Below, piece by piece: positions 1-10,336 of a DNA stretch of 64,000 nucleotides; the stretch's first letter is position 1, and each line of letters opens with the position of its first letter. The position numbers and the translations under genes were made by a program. This stretch comes from Bartonella sp. B1099 (GTDB taxonomy: Bacteria; Pseudomonadota; Alphaproteobacteria; Rhizobiales; Rhizobiaceae): contig NZ_CALYLN010000002.1 of NCBI RefSeq assembly GCF_944801835.1, positions 372,001 through 436,000 on the forward strand, written 5' to 3'. Below the pieces are notes generated by a model. The model ran no database searches, was not told the DNA's origin, and saw nothing but the letters and a program-made list of their open reading frames with translations.

Positions 1-845
1 CACCTTTTAAATTCAAACCAGAAACAATTGAAACGAAAAATGATGTTGCCCATAATCTAGATGTCTACCAACAAACAACTAGACAAAATGACAAACAAGA
101 AAATACACAACAATTTCTTATTGATAGCTCTGAACAACCTGATAACTTAGAGGGATTAAATCCAGAAGAGTCTCCAAACGTTTCATCATCTTCTTCGACT
201 GAATCTGATGTTGAAGATGCAGTCACTGAAGCTATCAATCATACTATTCCAACACGAGAAGTACAAACCGTTATTGTCAATCAAGATGGTACAATAACAC
301 TCGCTCCTGTGCATCCAACAGAGAGCAAAACGGCTGCTCAATCTACACAATCCATTGATCAAATTCCTGACGAAATTCAAGATTCGTCCGTTATTTCGTC
401 GCATAATTCCGATAAAAATGACCAAGAAAGTGATTATGCTCTCAAAAATAATATTGATAAAATAATCGCTGAGAATACTTCTAATGCGAGTATTGAAGAA
501 AAATTTATCCCAATTCCATCTCATGCAGAGAGAAATGCAGAAGTTGAAACGCACGCCGCCACTCGTCCCACATCACCAAACAGAGTTTCACCCCAAAATT
601 CAGAGGGTTATTATGTGCAACTTTCCTCTCAACCAACACATGAATTAGCGAGAGATTCTTTGAAAAAGATGAAATCCAAATATGGATTCATTATCGGGTC
701 CCGTCCTTTAAATATTCAGCCGGCTTTTATACCAGAAAAAGGAACATATTACCGTGTTCGTATTCAAACGCAGAACCGTAATGAAGCCATAATCCTTTGT
801 GAAACTATTAAAAATTCTGGTGGAAGTTGCTTCATCACACGTTAA
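1..845 (+). CDS. SPOR-domain protein, 3' part (5' end outside window)
   Basis: The reading frame is open from the first bases of the window to a TAA at 843-845, so the start lies upstream. Most of the visible protein is a low-complexity, polar, acidic linker rich in Ser, Asn, Gln and Glu. The last ~80 residues, beginning at GYYVQLSS, fit a SPOR fold: an opening GYYVQL strand, a helix with DSLKKMKSKYG, a central YYRVRI strand, and a closing SGGSCFITR. SPOR domains bind glycan strands stripped of stem peptides at the division septum. In rhizobia a comparable protein with an N-terminal membrane anchor is often encoded beside argS; the anchor would be outside this window. A stem-loop follows the stop. 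The family call rests on the C-terminal domain only. Confidence 0.8.
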   Translation, partial: PFKFKPETIETKNDVAHNLDVYQQTTRQNDKQENTQQFLIDSSEQPDNLEGLNPEESPNVSSSSSTESDVEDAVTEAINHTIPTREVQTVIVNQDGTITLAPVHPTESKTAAQSTQSIDQIPDEIQDSSVISSHNSDKNDQESDYALKNNIDKIIAENTSNASIEEKFIPIPSHAERNAEVETHAATRPTSPNRVSPQNSEGYYVQLSSQPTHELARDSLKKMKSKYGFIIGSRPLNIQPAFIPEKGTYYRVRIQTQNRNEAIILCETIKNSGGSCFITR

Positions 846-850
846 AGACT

Positions 851-885
851 AACCATGTAACGGTTATTAAAACCGTTTCATGGTT
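851..885 (+). terminator. Stem-loop after the SPOR gene
   Basis: AACCATGTAACGGTT pairs with AACCGTTTCATGGTT with one mismatch around a 5-nt loop, 5 nt after the stop codon. The following bases are only moderately T-rich, so termination is likely but not certain. Confidence 0.6.
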
Positions 886-1018
886 TATCTCTATGATTTA
901 TCAAAAACTTCAGAAATTAAAATCATCTCAATCTTTTTCGCTTATGTATTTACGCTAACTTTATTTTTTAATCTGCGTCAGTTTTCACTTTATTTAAAAG
1001 ATTATGTTTACAAAAAAA

Positions 1019-1294
1019 TCACTGCGTACTCTTATTGGTATAAGGTACAGGAGGGGATGAATTTAAATCTTTTTGGGGCGTTGTTATGCTCTGGTTTGTT
1101 TCTAGAGTATTATAATGTGAACTATGTTCAGGAGATTTTGCAAAAAAAGATCCTAAAAAACCAAAAATAAACCAAATAATAAACAGCGCGAGAAGAATAG
1201 CAAAAATACCTTTAGCAATTGAAACACGCTGTTCATGATCTTTTTTTTCTTCAGCAATACGTTCTTCATATGTGTGATAATTTTTATCAATCAT
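1019..1294 (-). CDS. Small single-span membrane protein, unknown function
   Basis: A 91-aa frame preceded by a good ribosome binding site (AAGGAA, 7 nt before ATG). The N-terminal ~25 residues are charged (TYEERIAEEKKDHEQR), then one hydrophobic helix at about residues 27-52 (IFAILLALFIIWFIFGFLGSFF), then a polar Ser/Thr/Pro-rich tail. This predicts a single-pass inner-membrane protein; the function is not recognised. The frame on the other strand at 880-1170 overlaps it and has no ribosome binding site, so this strand is preferred. Confidence 0.6.
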   Translation of the reverse strand: MIDKNYHTYEERIAEEKKDHEQRVSIAKGIFAILLALFIIWFIFGFLGSFFAKSPEHSSHYNTLETNQSITTPQKDLNSSPPVPYTNKSTQ

Positions 1295-1465
1295 AGTGGA
1301 TTTCCTTTTCTCGATTCCCTTACCTTTAAATTTCTAGAAAATATGCATATATGAAATTATTCAGATACTTATTTTGAGAAAACGATAAAGAGAGATAAAG
1401 GTTCCAGATACCTTCATAAAGATGGAAAAAAGAGCTGAGAATAGAATGAAAATATCGACCACAGC

Positions 1466-1509
1466 CTTTGAGTTCTATAATAAAACTCTTTGAGTTCTAC
1501 AATAAAACA
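1466..1509 (+). repeat. 22-bp tandem duplication upstream of ilvE
   Basis: Two adjacent 22-nt copies (1466-1487 and 1488-1509) differ at two positions. The shared core is CTTTGAGTTCTA followed by AATAAAAC. They sit directly before a TTGACA at 1510-1515. They could be a tandem operator or a replication-slippage duplication. Confidence 0.6.
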
Positions 1510-1538
1510 TTGACACAAAGGATTTGCTAATAATAGAG
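1510..1538 (+). promoter_or_regulatory. Possible ilvE promoter
   Basis: A perfect TTGACA (1510-1515) is followed after 15-16 nt by TAATAG/AATAGA, about 65 nt before the ilvE ATG. The -10 element is weak. The prediction is from consensus only. Confidence 0.35.
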
Positions 1539-1602
1539 TTATGTCAAAATATCTTATTATTTTTATTAATAAAAAATAAAACATTCTCAAAAGGTTTTTC
1601 TT

Positions 1603-2709
1603 ATGAAATCTCCCCTATCGTCACTTCCCTTTAAAATAGAAAAGCACCCATCACCTCTGTCAGAAGAAAAACGTGAAGAAATTCTAAAAAATCCTGGTTT
1701 TGGTCAATTCTTTACAGACCATATGTGCACTATTCAATGGACGGAAGACAAAGGCTGGCATAACGCCGTTATTTCTCAATACAAAACTTTAGAAATTAAC
1801 CCCGCAAGTACCGTTTTGCATTATGGACAGGAAATTTTTGAGGGTTTAAAAGCATATCGCGCAAAAGATGGACGCATCTTGCTTTTCCGTCCTGATGCCA
1901 ATGCACAAAGGTTTATAGAGTCAGCAAAACGGTTAGCCATGCCAGAATTACCAAAAGATATTTTTCTAGATGCCGTTCATCAATTAGTAAAAACTGATCA
2001 AAAATGGGTTTCGGATCATCCTAACGCCAGTCTCTATATTCGTCCATTTATGTTTGGTAATGAAAACTTTTTGGGTGTTCGTCCTTCTCAAGAATATCTT
2101 TTTTGTATCATAGCCTCTCCAGTTGAATCCTATTTTAAAGGAGAGGAAAAACCTGTCAGCGTCTGGATTGAAACAGAGTATAGTCGTGCTGGTCCAGGAG
2201 GGACAGGTGCTGCCAAATGTGGTGGAAACTATGCAGCCAGCTTACTTGCACAAAAAAGTGCAATTGAAAACAATTGTAGCCAAGTGCTCTTCCTTGATAT
2301 GGTTGAACATACATGGATTGAAGAACTTGGCGGTATGAATGTCTGCTTTATTATGGACAATAATACACTCGTAACCCCTCCCCTTAATGGAACGATTCTT
2401 CCGGGAATAACACGTCATTCAATTTTACAGTTGGCTCAACAAATGGGGTTAAAGATAGAAGAGCGTTCTTATCCTTTTGCATCGCTTCAAGAAGATGCAA
2501 AGAGTGGACACCTTAAAGAAGTTTTTGCTTGTGGTACAGCTGCCGTTGTCACATCAATCGGCCGTTTTAGATATAAAGGCGGAGAATTTACTATTGGAAA
2601 TGAAACAATTGGAGAAGTCACAAAACAACTTCGCACACAATTGGTTGATCTTCAAAAAGGGAATACAGAAGATAAAAATGGCTGGGTTTATTCTGTCCAG
2701 CTCTCATAA
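1603..2709 (+). CDS. ilvE: Branched-chain amino acid aminotransferase
   Basis: A PLP-dependent fold-type IV enzyme that transfers the amino group between glutamate and the 2-oxo acids of Leu, Ile and Val. The 368-aa length and the motifs (LHYGQEIFEGLKAYR at ~72-86, LYIRPFMFG at ~144-152, GTGAAKCGGNYAAS at ~200-213) match the larger BCAT subgroup shared by eukaryotes and many bacteria. The catalytic Schiff-base lysine is K205. EELGGMNVCF and the GT(A)AVV phosphate-binding segment near the C terminus are present. It is monocistronic, with its own promoter-like region containing a 22-bp tandem repeat and a stem-loop downstream. No other ilv or leu gene is nearby. Confidence 0.95.
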   Translation: MKSPLSSLPFKIEKHPSPLSEEKREEILKNPGFGQFFTDHMCTIQWTEDKGWHNAVISQYKTLEINPASTVLHYGQEIFEGLKAYRAKDGRILLFRPDANAQRFIESAKRLAMPELPKDIFLDAVHQLVKTDQKWVSDHPNASLYIRPFMFGNENFLGVRPSQEYLFCIIASPVESYFKGEEKPVSVWIETEYSRAGPGGTGAAKCGGNYAASLLAQKSAIENNCSQVLFLDMVEHTWIEELGGMNVCFIMDNNTLVTPPLNGTILPGITRHSILQLAQQMGLKIEERSYPFASLQEDAKSGHLKEVFACGTAAVVTSIGRFRYKGGEFTIGNETIGEVTKQLRTQLVDLQKGNTEDKNGWVYSVQLS

Positions 2710-2737
2710 TAAGACGATATTCTCATATCTATAAACG

Positions 2738-2769
2738 CTTCCATGAAGGCATATCGACTTTCATGGAAG
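2738..2769 (+). terminator. Stem-loop after ilvE
   Basis: CTTCCATGAA pairs perfectly with TTCATGGAAG (10 bp), 28 nt after the ilvE stop. There is no clear T-run, so it may act as a 3'-end stabiliser or a weak terminator between the convergent ilvE and glpX. Confidence 0.5.
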
Positions 2770-2824
2770 TTACACACTCAAAATAATCTCTCTATTTCTT
2801 TAAGGATGACAAAAAAGAAAATAT

Positions 2825-3811
2825 TTAATCAAATTTCGAGTGATCTCTATGCTGTGCTTTAATATTACGAACTGTCCCCGTATGGGAACGCATGACAAGA
2901 GTTTCTGTTTGAATGTAGCGAGGCGTGAATTTAACACCAGAAAGCATATTACCATCTGTCACCCCTGTCGCTGAGAACAAAACATCACCCTTTGCCATTT
3001 CTTCCATTGTATAAACCTTATTGGGATCACTAATCCCCATTTTGGCTGCACGAGCAATTTTTTCTTCTGTATCAAGCAACAAACGACCTTGCATCTGTCC
3101 TCCAATGCAGCGTAAAGCAGCAGACGCTAAAACACCCTCTGGAGCTCCACCAATTCCCATATAGAGATCAATACCTGTTTCTTCTGGATCAGTTGTATCA
3201 ATAACAGCAGCGACATCTCCATCACCAATCAAGCGAATCGATGCCCCTGTCGCTCGCACTTGATCAATCAATTTTTCATGACGAGGTCTATCCATAATAC
3301 AAACAGTAATCTGATTAACAGCCACTCCTTTAGCCTTTGCAAGAGCATGAATATTATCGATAGGACAAGCATCTATATCCACCACCCCCTTTGGATAACC
3401 AGGACCAATAGCAATTTTGTTCATATAAACATCAGGGGCATAAAGGAGGTTACCCTTTTCAGCAATGGCAACCACCGCCAAAGAATTGGCAAGATTTTTA
3501 GCACAAAGTGTTGTCCCTTCCAGTGGATCAAGTGCAATATCGATCGCCAGTCCATTTTGAAGACCTACTTTTTCTCCAATATAAAGCATAGGCGCTTCAT
3601 CCCGCTCACCTTCACCAATCACCACTGTACCCTCAATAGGCAATCGATTAAGTTCCTGCCGCATTGCATCTACAGCAGCTTGGTCCGCAGCCTTTTCATC
3701 ACCACGTCCACGCCAGCGCGCAGCAGCAACAGCAGCACGTTCAGTGACACGTACCAATTCAAGTGTCAAAATACGATCAAGTCCATTTAAAGTCTTCTGA
3801 GTTGTGGGCAT
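2825..3811 (-). CDS. glpX: Fructose-1,6-bisphosphatase, class II
   Basis: Hydrolyses fructose-1,6-bisphosphate to fructose-6-phosphate in gluconeogenesis, using a Mn/Mg site of the inositol-monophosphatase superfamily type. The 328-aa protein is full length for class II. Key segments: GEGERDEAPMLYIGE (~66-80, metal ligands), IDIALDPLEGTT (~91-102, the DPLEGT metal motif), GDGDVAA and YMGIGGAPEGVLAS (substrate site). It lies downstream of hom on the same strand with a 133-bp gap, the usual rhizobial neighbour pair. A bacterium feeding on host amino acids would need gluconeogenesis. Confidence 0.95.
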   Translation of the reverse strand: MPTTQKTLNGLDRILTLELVRVTERAAVAAARWRGRGDEKAADQAAVDAMRQELNRLPIEGTVVIGEGERDEAPMLYIGEKVGLQNGLAIDIALDPLEGTTLCAKNLANSLAVVAIAEKGNLLYAPDVYMNKIAIGPGYPKGVVDIDACPIDNIHALAKAKGVAVNQITVCIMDRPRHEKLIDQVRATGASIRLIGDGDVAAVIDTTDPEETGIDLYMGIGGAPEGVLASAALRCIGGQMQGRLLLDTEEKIARAAKMGISDPNKVYTMEEMAKGDVLFSATGVTDGNMLSGVKFTPRYIQTETLVMRSHTGTVRNIKAQHRDHSKFD

Positions 3812-3944
3812 GTGAAAAAATCCTACCGAATAAATACCAGAAAAATATGAGCCCTATTAAGCTCTAAAAGTAAAGCTTTTGGCAAAGATGAAAACTTTCC
3901 ACAAGAGATAAAAGTATTCCAACTTGTCAAATCAAGATAAGTTA

Positions 3945-5261
3945 TCAATTCTCTGCCATACGTTCAATACGAATGAATTGAGATTTTGCAATAAGATGTC
4001 CATCTTTTTCAATTTCTGCAAGAGCCTGTCGTACATTCACTTCTGTTGTTTCATGCGTGATTAAAATAATCGTTTTTTCAACCTGATTTTCTACAAAAGG
4101 TCTTTGAACAATCGACTCTAACGAAATATGATTATCAGCCATATGCCTTGCAACCGCGGCAAAAACACCAGCACGATCATGAACATTTAAACGTATAAAA
4201 TAGCCCCCTGCATGATTTGAAATACGTGCTTTTTTATGAGGAGAAAGTTCTAATGCTGGACGTCTTAAAACAGGTGCATACTGAAAACCAGAACTTGCTT
4301 TTGCTATATCAGCCAAATCACCAATAACAGCTGATGCTGTTGCCATTCCTCCAGCACCAGGACCAGAAAACAGTAATTCACCCAATAAATCACTTTGAAT
4401 AGAAAGGGCATTGGTTACACCATTGATCTGTGCAATCATTGAAGATGTTGGGACCATTGTTGGATGAACGCGTTGCTCTATCCCTGAATCCGTTTTTAAT
4501 GCAACCCCTAAAAGCTTAATACGATACCCCAATTCATCAGCCGCCCGAATATCAATTTGCGAAATATTATGAATTCCTTCAACATAAACATCATCTAACG
4601 AAACAGCTGTTCCAAATGCCAAACTTGTCAACAAAGCTAATTTATGAGCCGTATCATTTCCTTGAATATCAAAAGTTGGATCTGCTTCAGCATAACCTAG
4701 TCTTTGTGCATCTGCTAAACACTCTCTGAATGAAAGACCTTCTGTAAACATGCGTGTTAATATATAATTACAAGTTCCATTGAGAATACCATAAATCCGC
4801 GATATTTGATTACCGACAAGTGATTCTCTCATCGCTTTAATAAGAGGAATTCCCCCTGCGACAGCTGCTTCAAAATGAAGAAAAACACCTTTTTGTTCTG
4901 CAATTATAGCCAGTTCGACTCCATGTCGAGCAAGAAGAGCTTTATTGGCTGTCACAACATGATGTCCTGCCTCAAGCGCCCTCTTAACAGCAGTATATAC
5001 AATATCCAATTCCCCACCAATTAACTCAACAAAAACATCAATCTCATCAAAGGCAGCCATCTCCACAGGTGAATCAAACCATCTTATATTACTGAGATCA
5101 ATTCCACGGTCACGGCCTTTATCGCGTGCACTAACAGCAACGACTTTGATGGATCGCCCACATTGACAAGCTAAACTATTCGCTTTTTCACATAGAGCTC
5201 GAACAACTGAAGTACCAACCGTACCAAGTCCTGCAACGCCAACTTTTAAAGCTTCTGCCAT
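3945..5261 (-). CDS. hom: Homoserine dehydrogenase
   Basis: Reduces aspartate semialdehyde to homoserine with NAD(P)H, the branch point to threonine and methionine. The 438-aa protein has three parts: an N-terminal Rossmann fold with GVAGLGTVGTSVV (~8-20), a catalytic core with GILNGTCNYILTRM and the AEADPTFDIQGNDTAHKL segment (~190-210), and a C-terminal ACT domain (YFIRLNVHDRAGVFAAVARHMADNHIS) that in relatives senses threonine. glpX follows on the same strand. Confidence 0.95.
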   Translation of the reverse strand: MAEALKVGVAGLGTVGTSVVRALCEKANSLACQCGRSIKVVAVSARDKGRDRGIDLSNIRWFDSPVEMAAFDEIDVFVELIGGELDIVYTAVKRALEAGHHVVTANKALLARHGVELAIIAEQKGVFLHFEAAVAGGIPLIKAMRESLVGNQISRIYGILNGTCNYILTRMFTEGLSFRECLADAQRLGYAEADPTFDIQGNDTAHKLALLTSLAFGTAVSLDDVYVEGIHNISQIDIRAADELGYRIKLLGVALKTDSGIEQRVHPTMVPTSSMIAQINGVTNALSIQSDLLGELLFSGPGAGGMATASAVIGDLADIAKASSGFQYAPVLRRPALELSPHKKARISNHAGGYFIRLNVHDRAGVFAAVARHMADNHISLESIVQRPFVENQVEKTIILITHETTEVNVRQALAEIEKDGHLIAKSQFIRIERMAEN

Positions 5262-6687
5262 TATCTAACCACTGATCCCTATCTTTATTGAAAAATCATT
5301 TAAAGGACGTGCCTATCGACACAAAGAATACTGATACCCCTCCGGACAAAAGAAATCCTCTGCTCCCTTCACTCTCTTTTTTTCTAATAGAATTATCCCC
5401 GCTTGTTCAATCAAAATTCCTAAAAATACAAATATTTATTTTCTTTTATTTATTTTTTCAAAGATTTCATAACCTTTATAAAAAATTTAATTCAAAATGA
5501 AAATCTACAAAACGGATAAATGCAAGTTTCCTTTAAAAATTTCCTTATTTTTAAATAGGCAAAAACCTTCTCATAAAAACTCAACTCTATCAACAAAGGA
5601 TAGAAAAAATCTCTCAAAAAACAATCAATAACAAGCAAAAGAATACTGAAAACTTAGTAAGAAAACAAAAACACAACTCTTCTAAATCAACAAGTATTAA
5701 ACAAAAAACATTCTTTCATATGATACGTAAAGAAAATGGAAAAAATAAAGCAGATGAGTAAATAATACCACATTCTTTCCTACCATTATATAGCTTAAAC
5801 TCGTTCTTTAATACAAAAATCTTAACGCTCTCCTATATCAAAACAGAACCTTACATTAAAGTAAAAAGCAAAAACTCATGTGTGTACAGCATAATTCTGA
5901 AATATTATAAATATGGAGAATAAATTTGCAAAATTTGAAATATTTTATCTCAACTTATTGGCACTCTTTTGAAAAACGAACGAATTGAAATAACAAGAAC
6001 CTCAATAAACTCTTTATCTGTGCTAATTCATTTTCAAATAAAGAACTTTCTAAAGATGTAAGAGAACAAATAAAAAGCATTTAAATTTTTTACAGTCGTG
6101 CAAAAGTAAGTTTGATAAAAAATAATTTTTAGGATATTTTGTAGAACTTTCCTCAATATTTTCCATTTTATCATACAGATTTTCTTTTTGTGAAATTGAA
6201 TGGCGTCTACAGCTTATGCTTCAAAAGACTTTTTATGTGATTCGTATATTTATTAACTTGCTCATAAATATTGGCTTTCTCCTTCATAAATTATATGGTT
6301 TTTCTTTATGATAAGCTCAAATAAACAGCTTTCTGTATCAAAGCTCTCTCAAGCAAGTCACGGAATATTCACATGTACAAGCATGAAACAAAGATGAATA
6401 AAATATGCAAAAATAAATATCTTTAAAATGCTGTTATGATCATTTTTATCTATGCCTCAAACTGAAAATAAACAACAAATATTATTCACTTAATATGATG
6501 TTCGCAATAAAATTTTCTATCCATCATGATAACTCTGTATTTTTTCTACAACAAAACTTAGAAAATAAAACGATCCAAACAAAAGTCACATAAAAAATTA
6601 TTCAATAAAACACACTTTTTTCAAAAAAAATGCCCCAGAGGGCTTGCGAAGTAAAAAGATCCTCTCTATAAGCCTCATCATTGGTTT
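5262..6687. other. Long AT-rich spacer, no supported gene
   Basis: About 1.4 kb between hom and tRNA-Glu. Both strands are full of stop codons. The longest frame (5288-5500, TTG start) is low-complexity without a good ribosome binding site. Some minus-strand stretches around 6080-6300 look faintly coding (short Lys/Glu-rich peptides between stops), which could be an old decayed gene, but I recognise nothing. Confidence 0.5.
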
Positions 6688-6762
6688 GCGCCCATCGTCT
6701 AGCGGTTAGGACATCGCCCTTTCACGGCGGAAACAGGGGTTCGATTCCCCTTGGGCGTACCA
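6688..6762 (+). tRNA. tRNA-Glu (anticodon UUC)
   Basis: A full cloverleaf is readable: acceptor GCGCCCA with TGGGCGT (last pair G-U), D arm with AGCGGTTAGGA, anticodon arm with CCTTTCACG giving anticodon TTC, T arm AGGGG-TTCGATT-CCCCT, and an encoded ACCA end. No partner tRNA or rRNA is visible beside it. Confidence 0.95.
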
Positions 6763-7531
6763 TTCTTCTTTTTCTTCTATATAAGATATTCATTTTACTT
6801 ATGTTTTTAAACATGAGGGATCATAAATGAAAATGAAGAAATAGGCTTTTAAAGGAGTCTTTTCGTAAAAAAGGTGCAAAAGTTACCTTGTGATGCATTT
6901 TTTGTTTCTTTTCAGAAAAAGCACTCTAATGTAGGTCTTAATAGTAATAAAATATAAGTTGGAGAAAGAGAGCTTTCTCTCATGAGAGGGTGCTTTATAA
7001 GCCTATTCATACGTATGATGTTAATTTTTGAATTAAAACCAGCCACACCCTTTATGCATTTCTTTTAACTTTCAAAACTGAAATTGACTACTAAAAACGC
7101 ATTTTAGATGAATCATTCCTCATTACAGGGCTTTATATCACATTAAATTTTCTATAAACAAACAGGCCGTAATTTTAGATCAAATGGCGATATAAAAATA
7201 GATGCTTACTCACGCAAAAAACTCGGAAAACCATCACTGAGAATACAATCAACTTATCAAATCGTTAAATAGAAAATTTGATAATAAAAATGCATCTCCC
7301 TATTCCCCAGAGATATCCTTAATTTATTGATTAATTAGACTTTTTATCAGTTACACAATGATGATAGGTTTGCAAACACATCACTTCTTTTCAAAAATTG
7401 AACTCTTCAATAAAAGTTTACACTCTATTGATCATATATTCTAACCCCCATATTTACTTGCCCTTTTTACTTTCCATTATAAACCTGAAAGTGCTATAAA
7501 GTAATATCACTTAAAAGAAAAAGGACTTCTA
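6763..7531. other. AT-rich spacer before icd
   Basis: About 770 bp with no coding frame of note and no RNA gene that I can identify. The icd promoter should lie at its right end; AAGGA at 7523-7527 is the icd ribosome binding site. Confidence 0.5.
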
Positions 7532-8746
7532 ATGGCAAAGATCAAAGTAGAAAACCCCGTTGTTGAACTCGATGGGGATGAAATGACTCGTATCATCTGG
7601 AAATATATCAAAGATAAATTAATCCATCCCTATCTCGACATTGATCTCAAATATTATGATCTTTCCGTCGAAAACCGTGATGCAACCAATGATCAGGTAA
7701 CGATTGATTCTGCCAATGCTATCAAGAAATATGGTGTTGGTATAAAATGTGCAACCATCACACCTGATGAAGCACGTGTCAAAGAATTTAACCTAAAAAA
7801 AATGTGGAAATCACCCAATGGTACTATCCGCAATATTTTAGGAGGAGTCATTTTTCGCGAACCCATTATCTGTAAAAATGTCCCTCGCCTTGTTCCTAAC
7901 TGGACAAAGCCAATTATTATCGGACGTCACGCTTTCGGTGATCAGTATAAAGCAACAGATTTTAAATTTCCAGGCAAAGGGAAATTAAGTATTAAATTTG
8001 TCGGCGATGATAATCAAGTTATTGAGCATGATGTTTTTGATGCCCCAAGCGCAGGGGTTGCCATGGCGATGTATAACCTTGATGAGTCAATTCGTGATTT
8101 TGCCCGCGCATCTTTTAATTATGGACTACAGCGGAATGTTCCGGTTTATCTTTCAACCAAAAATACCATTCTAAAAACTTACGATGGTCGTTTTAAAGAT
8201 ATCTTTCAAGAAATATTTAATACGGAATTTAAAGAAGAATTTGAAAACCGCCAATTATATTACGAACACCGTCTCATTGATGATATGGTAGCTTCTGCAT
8301 TAAAGTGGTCTGGTGGATACGTATGGGCATGTAAAAACTATGATGGTGATGTTCAATCTGATATTGTTGCCCAAGGCTTTGGTTCTCTTGGTCTTATGAC
8401 TTCCGTTCTCATGACACCGGACGGTAAAATCGTTGAAGCAGAGGCCGCACACGGCACCGTAACACGCCATTATCGTCAACATCAAAAAAATGAAGAAACA
8501 TCAACAAATTCTATTGCATCTATTTTTGCATGGACCCGGGGACTAGCGCACCGCGCCAAACTAGATAACAATGAAAAATTAAAAAATTTTACCACCACAT
8601 TGGAAGAAGTTTGTATTAAAACCGTTGAAGAAGGTTTTATGACGAAAGATCTCGCACTTTTGATTGGACCTAAACAAAAATGGCTTTCTACAACAGGTTT
8701 TCTCGATAAAATTGATGAAAATCTCAAAAAAGCAATGAGCAATTAA
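7532..8746 (+). CDS. icd: NADP-dependent isocitrate dehydrogenase
   Basis: TCA-cycle enzyme converting isocitrate to 2-oxoglutarate, CO2 and NADPH. The 404-aa protein belongs to the dimeric, eukaryote-like subgroup typical of alphaproteobacteria: [14 protein letters not shown] at the N terminus, the substrate-binding [13 protein letters not shown] (~94-106), FREPI and [22 protein letters not shown], then [12 protein letters not shown] near the cofactor site. ATG is preceded by AAGGA. A strong hairpin terminator follows. Confidence 0.97.
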   Translation: MAKIKVENPVVELDGDEMTRIIWKYIKDKLIHPYLDIDLKYYDLSVENRDATNDQVTIDSANAIKKYGVGIKCATITPDEARVKEFNLKKMWKSPNGTIRNILGGVIFREPIICKNVPRLVPNWTKPIIIGRHAFGDQYKATDFKFPGKGKLSIKFVGDDNQVIEHDVFDAPSAGVAMAMYNLDESIRDFARASFNYGLQRNVPVYLSTKNTILKTYDGRFKDIFQEIFNTEFKEEFENRQLYYEHRLIDDMVASALKWSGGYVWACKNYDGDVQSDIVAQGFGSLGLMTSVLMTPDGKIVEAEAAHGTVTRHYRQHQKNEETSTNSIASIFAWTRGLAHRAKLDNNEKLKNFTTTLEEVCIKTVEEGFMTKDLALLIGPKQKWLSTTGFLDKIDENLKKAMSN

Positions 8747-8760
8747 GCAATAATTTAATT

Positions 8761-8797
8761 AAAATTCAAAGCTCTATTGAGAGCTTTGAATTTTTCT
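8761..8797 (+). terminator. Rho-independent terminator of icd
   Basis: AAATTCAAAGCTCT pairs with AGAGCTTTGAATTT around a 4-nt loop, followed by T residues, just after the icd stop. Confidence 0.85.
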
Positions 8798-8862
8798 TGG
8801 AAAATTTAAAGAACTACCTTATAAGTAAAAAGAGAATAAACTTTTATTAAATAGCAAAAACA

Positions 8863-10293
8863 GTGATAAAACAAAGCTGGTCTACGCTTTTATTGGGTAA
8901 AAATGGTCTTTGCTTTTTAACGTTTACAGGCGGAGTTGTGTTACACGCCACCAACGTTTATATTGTTATTACTATTTTACCCTCTCTTATGAATCATATT
9001 GGCAATGAAATATATTATTCTTGGGTGGCGACTGTCTTCATTACAGCTTCTCTCGTAGGAACTTCCCTTGCAACAAAAATATTAGGAAAATTAGGTCCTC
9101 GTAACGCTTATGTTATCTCTGGACTTATCTTTACCCTAGGGACTTTTCTGTGCAGCATTTCTTCATCTATGCCATTATTTTTAATAGGACGCTTTATTCA
9201 AGGATTTGGAAGTGGTTCTTTGTTATCCCTATCTTATTCCATGGTACGTATTGTTTTCAGCCCATCTTTATGGTCACACGCATTAAGTGTTATCTCTGGG
9301 ATGTGGGGAATATCAACCTTGTTAGGACCAGCGATCGGGGGGCTTTCTGTATATTATGGCCTATGGCGAGCATCCTTTTGGATCATTGGTGTATTCGCTA
9401 TATTTTTCTCACTCATCGCCTTTAAATTTTTACCAAAAAAGAATGAAAATGATATTCCAACATCCCCTCTCCCTCTTCTTCAGCTTTTCACACTCACCTT
9501 ATTGATTTTTATCATTTCGGTTGGAGGAGCTATGGAGTCGACAATGGCAAAAATCTGCGGACTCGTTATCGGACTTAGTCTTCTCTTTGTTCTAGCAAAA
9601 ATCGAGACATCGTCCCTTCATCCTATGTTGCCGCGCAAATCCTTTTCTTTTTCTTCTGAAATTTTTCCTGTTTACGCATTGATCCTCGTTATGACAACAG
9701 TCGTATACAGTATAGAACTTTATTTTCCGCTTTTTCTTCAAGAGCTTCATGGGCAAGCTCCACTTATTGCTGGTTATATAGCGGCACTCATGAGCCTAGG
9801 GTGGACATGCGGAGCGCTCTCAAGTGCTGGTATATCCGCAAGGAAAATTTGCAACATCATTGTATACTCCCCCTTATTAAAACTGTTAGGCATCACCATT
9901 CTTTTATGGCTTATTCCAACAGAAGTTTCCACACTTGAATATATTTTTATTATTTGCTTAGCACTATTTTCTATTGGAATAAGTGCAGGCATAGCATGGC
10001 CACATTTGCTCACAAGGATCTTACAATGTGTAAATGATGAAGATGCTCTGCGTGCAAGTGAATCCCTTACCTCTGTACAACTATTTTCAGCGGCCTTAAG
10101 TGCAACTCTAGCGGGAGTCATCACTAATCTTGCTGGCCTTTTAAATCCTGGAGGGAAAATAGGAATGATCTTAGCAGCAAAAACGCTTCTGATCGTGCTT
10201 ATGGGGCTTTTATTTTGTTTTGCTATTCCATTAGCGCTGCGCATTTCCTACTGCATATTAAAAAATCCAATAGGACATCCCAATAATAACTAA
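8863..10293 (+). CDS. MFS transporter, drug-efflux type
   Basis: A 476-aa integral membrane protein with about 14 hydrophobic segments. It carries the MFS signature region after TM2 (GPRNAYVISG), GRFIQGFGSGSL in TM4 and a motif-C-like segment (ISTLLGPAIGGLSVYY) in TM5, the mark of proton-driven antiporters of the DHA type. The start is GTG at 8863; no ATG lies upstream in frame, and the ribosome binding site is weak. It converges on a second MFS gene with 43 bp between stops. The substrate cannot be read from sequence. Confidence 0.8.
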   Translation: MIKQSWSTLLLGKNGLCFLTFTGGVVLHATNVYIVITILPSLMNHIGNEIYYSWVATVFITASLVGTSLATKILGKLGPRNAYVISGLIFTLGTFLCSISSSMPLFLIGRFIQGFGSGSLLSLSYSMVRIVFSPSLWSHALSVISGMWGISTLLGPAIGGLSVYYGLWRASFWIIGVFAIFFSLIAFKFLPKKNENDIPTSPLPLLQLFTLTLLIFIISVGGAMESTMAKICGLVIGLSLLFVLAKIETSSLHPMLPRKSFSFSSEIFPVYALILVMTTVVYSIELYFPLFLQELHGQAPLIAGYIAALMSLGWTCGALSSAGISARKICNIIVYSPLLKLLGITILLWLIPTEVSTLEYIFIICLALFSIGISAGIAWPHLLTRILQCVNDEDALRASESLTSVQLFSAALSATLAGVITNLAGLLNPGGKIGMILAAKTLLIVLMGLLFCFAIPLALRISYCILKNPIGHPNNN

Positions 10294-10336
10294 AAATAAA
10301 TATAAAAATTCTCTCTCCACTCAAAAAAGAACAATA

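Noticed and set aside
880-1170. Plus-strand 96-codon frame after the SPOR gene
   Set aside because: Its start codon lies inside the terminator hairpin, it has no ribosome binding site, and it overlaps a better-supported minus-strand gene.
5288-5500. 70-codon frame upstream of hom
   Set aside because: TTG start, no ribosome binding site, low-complexity Phe/Leu/Lys-rich composition in AT-rich spacer.
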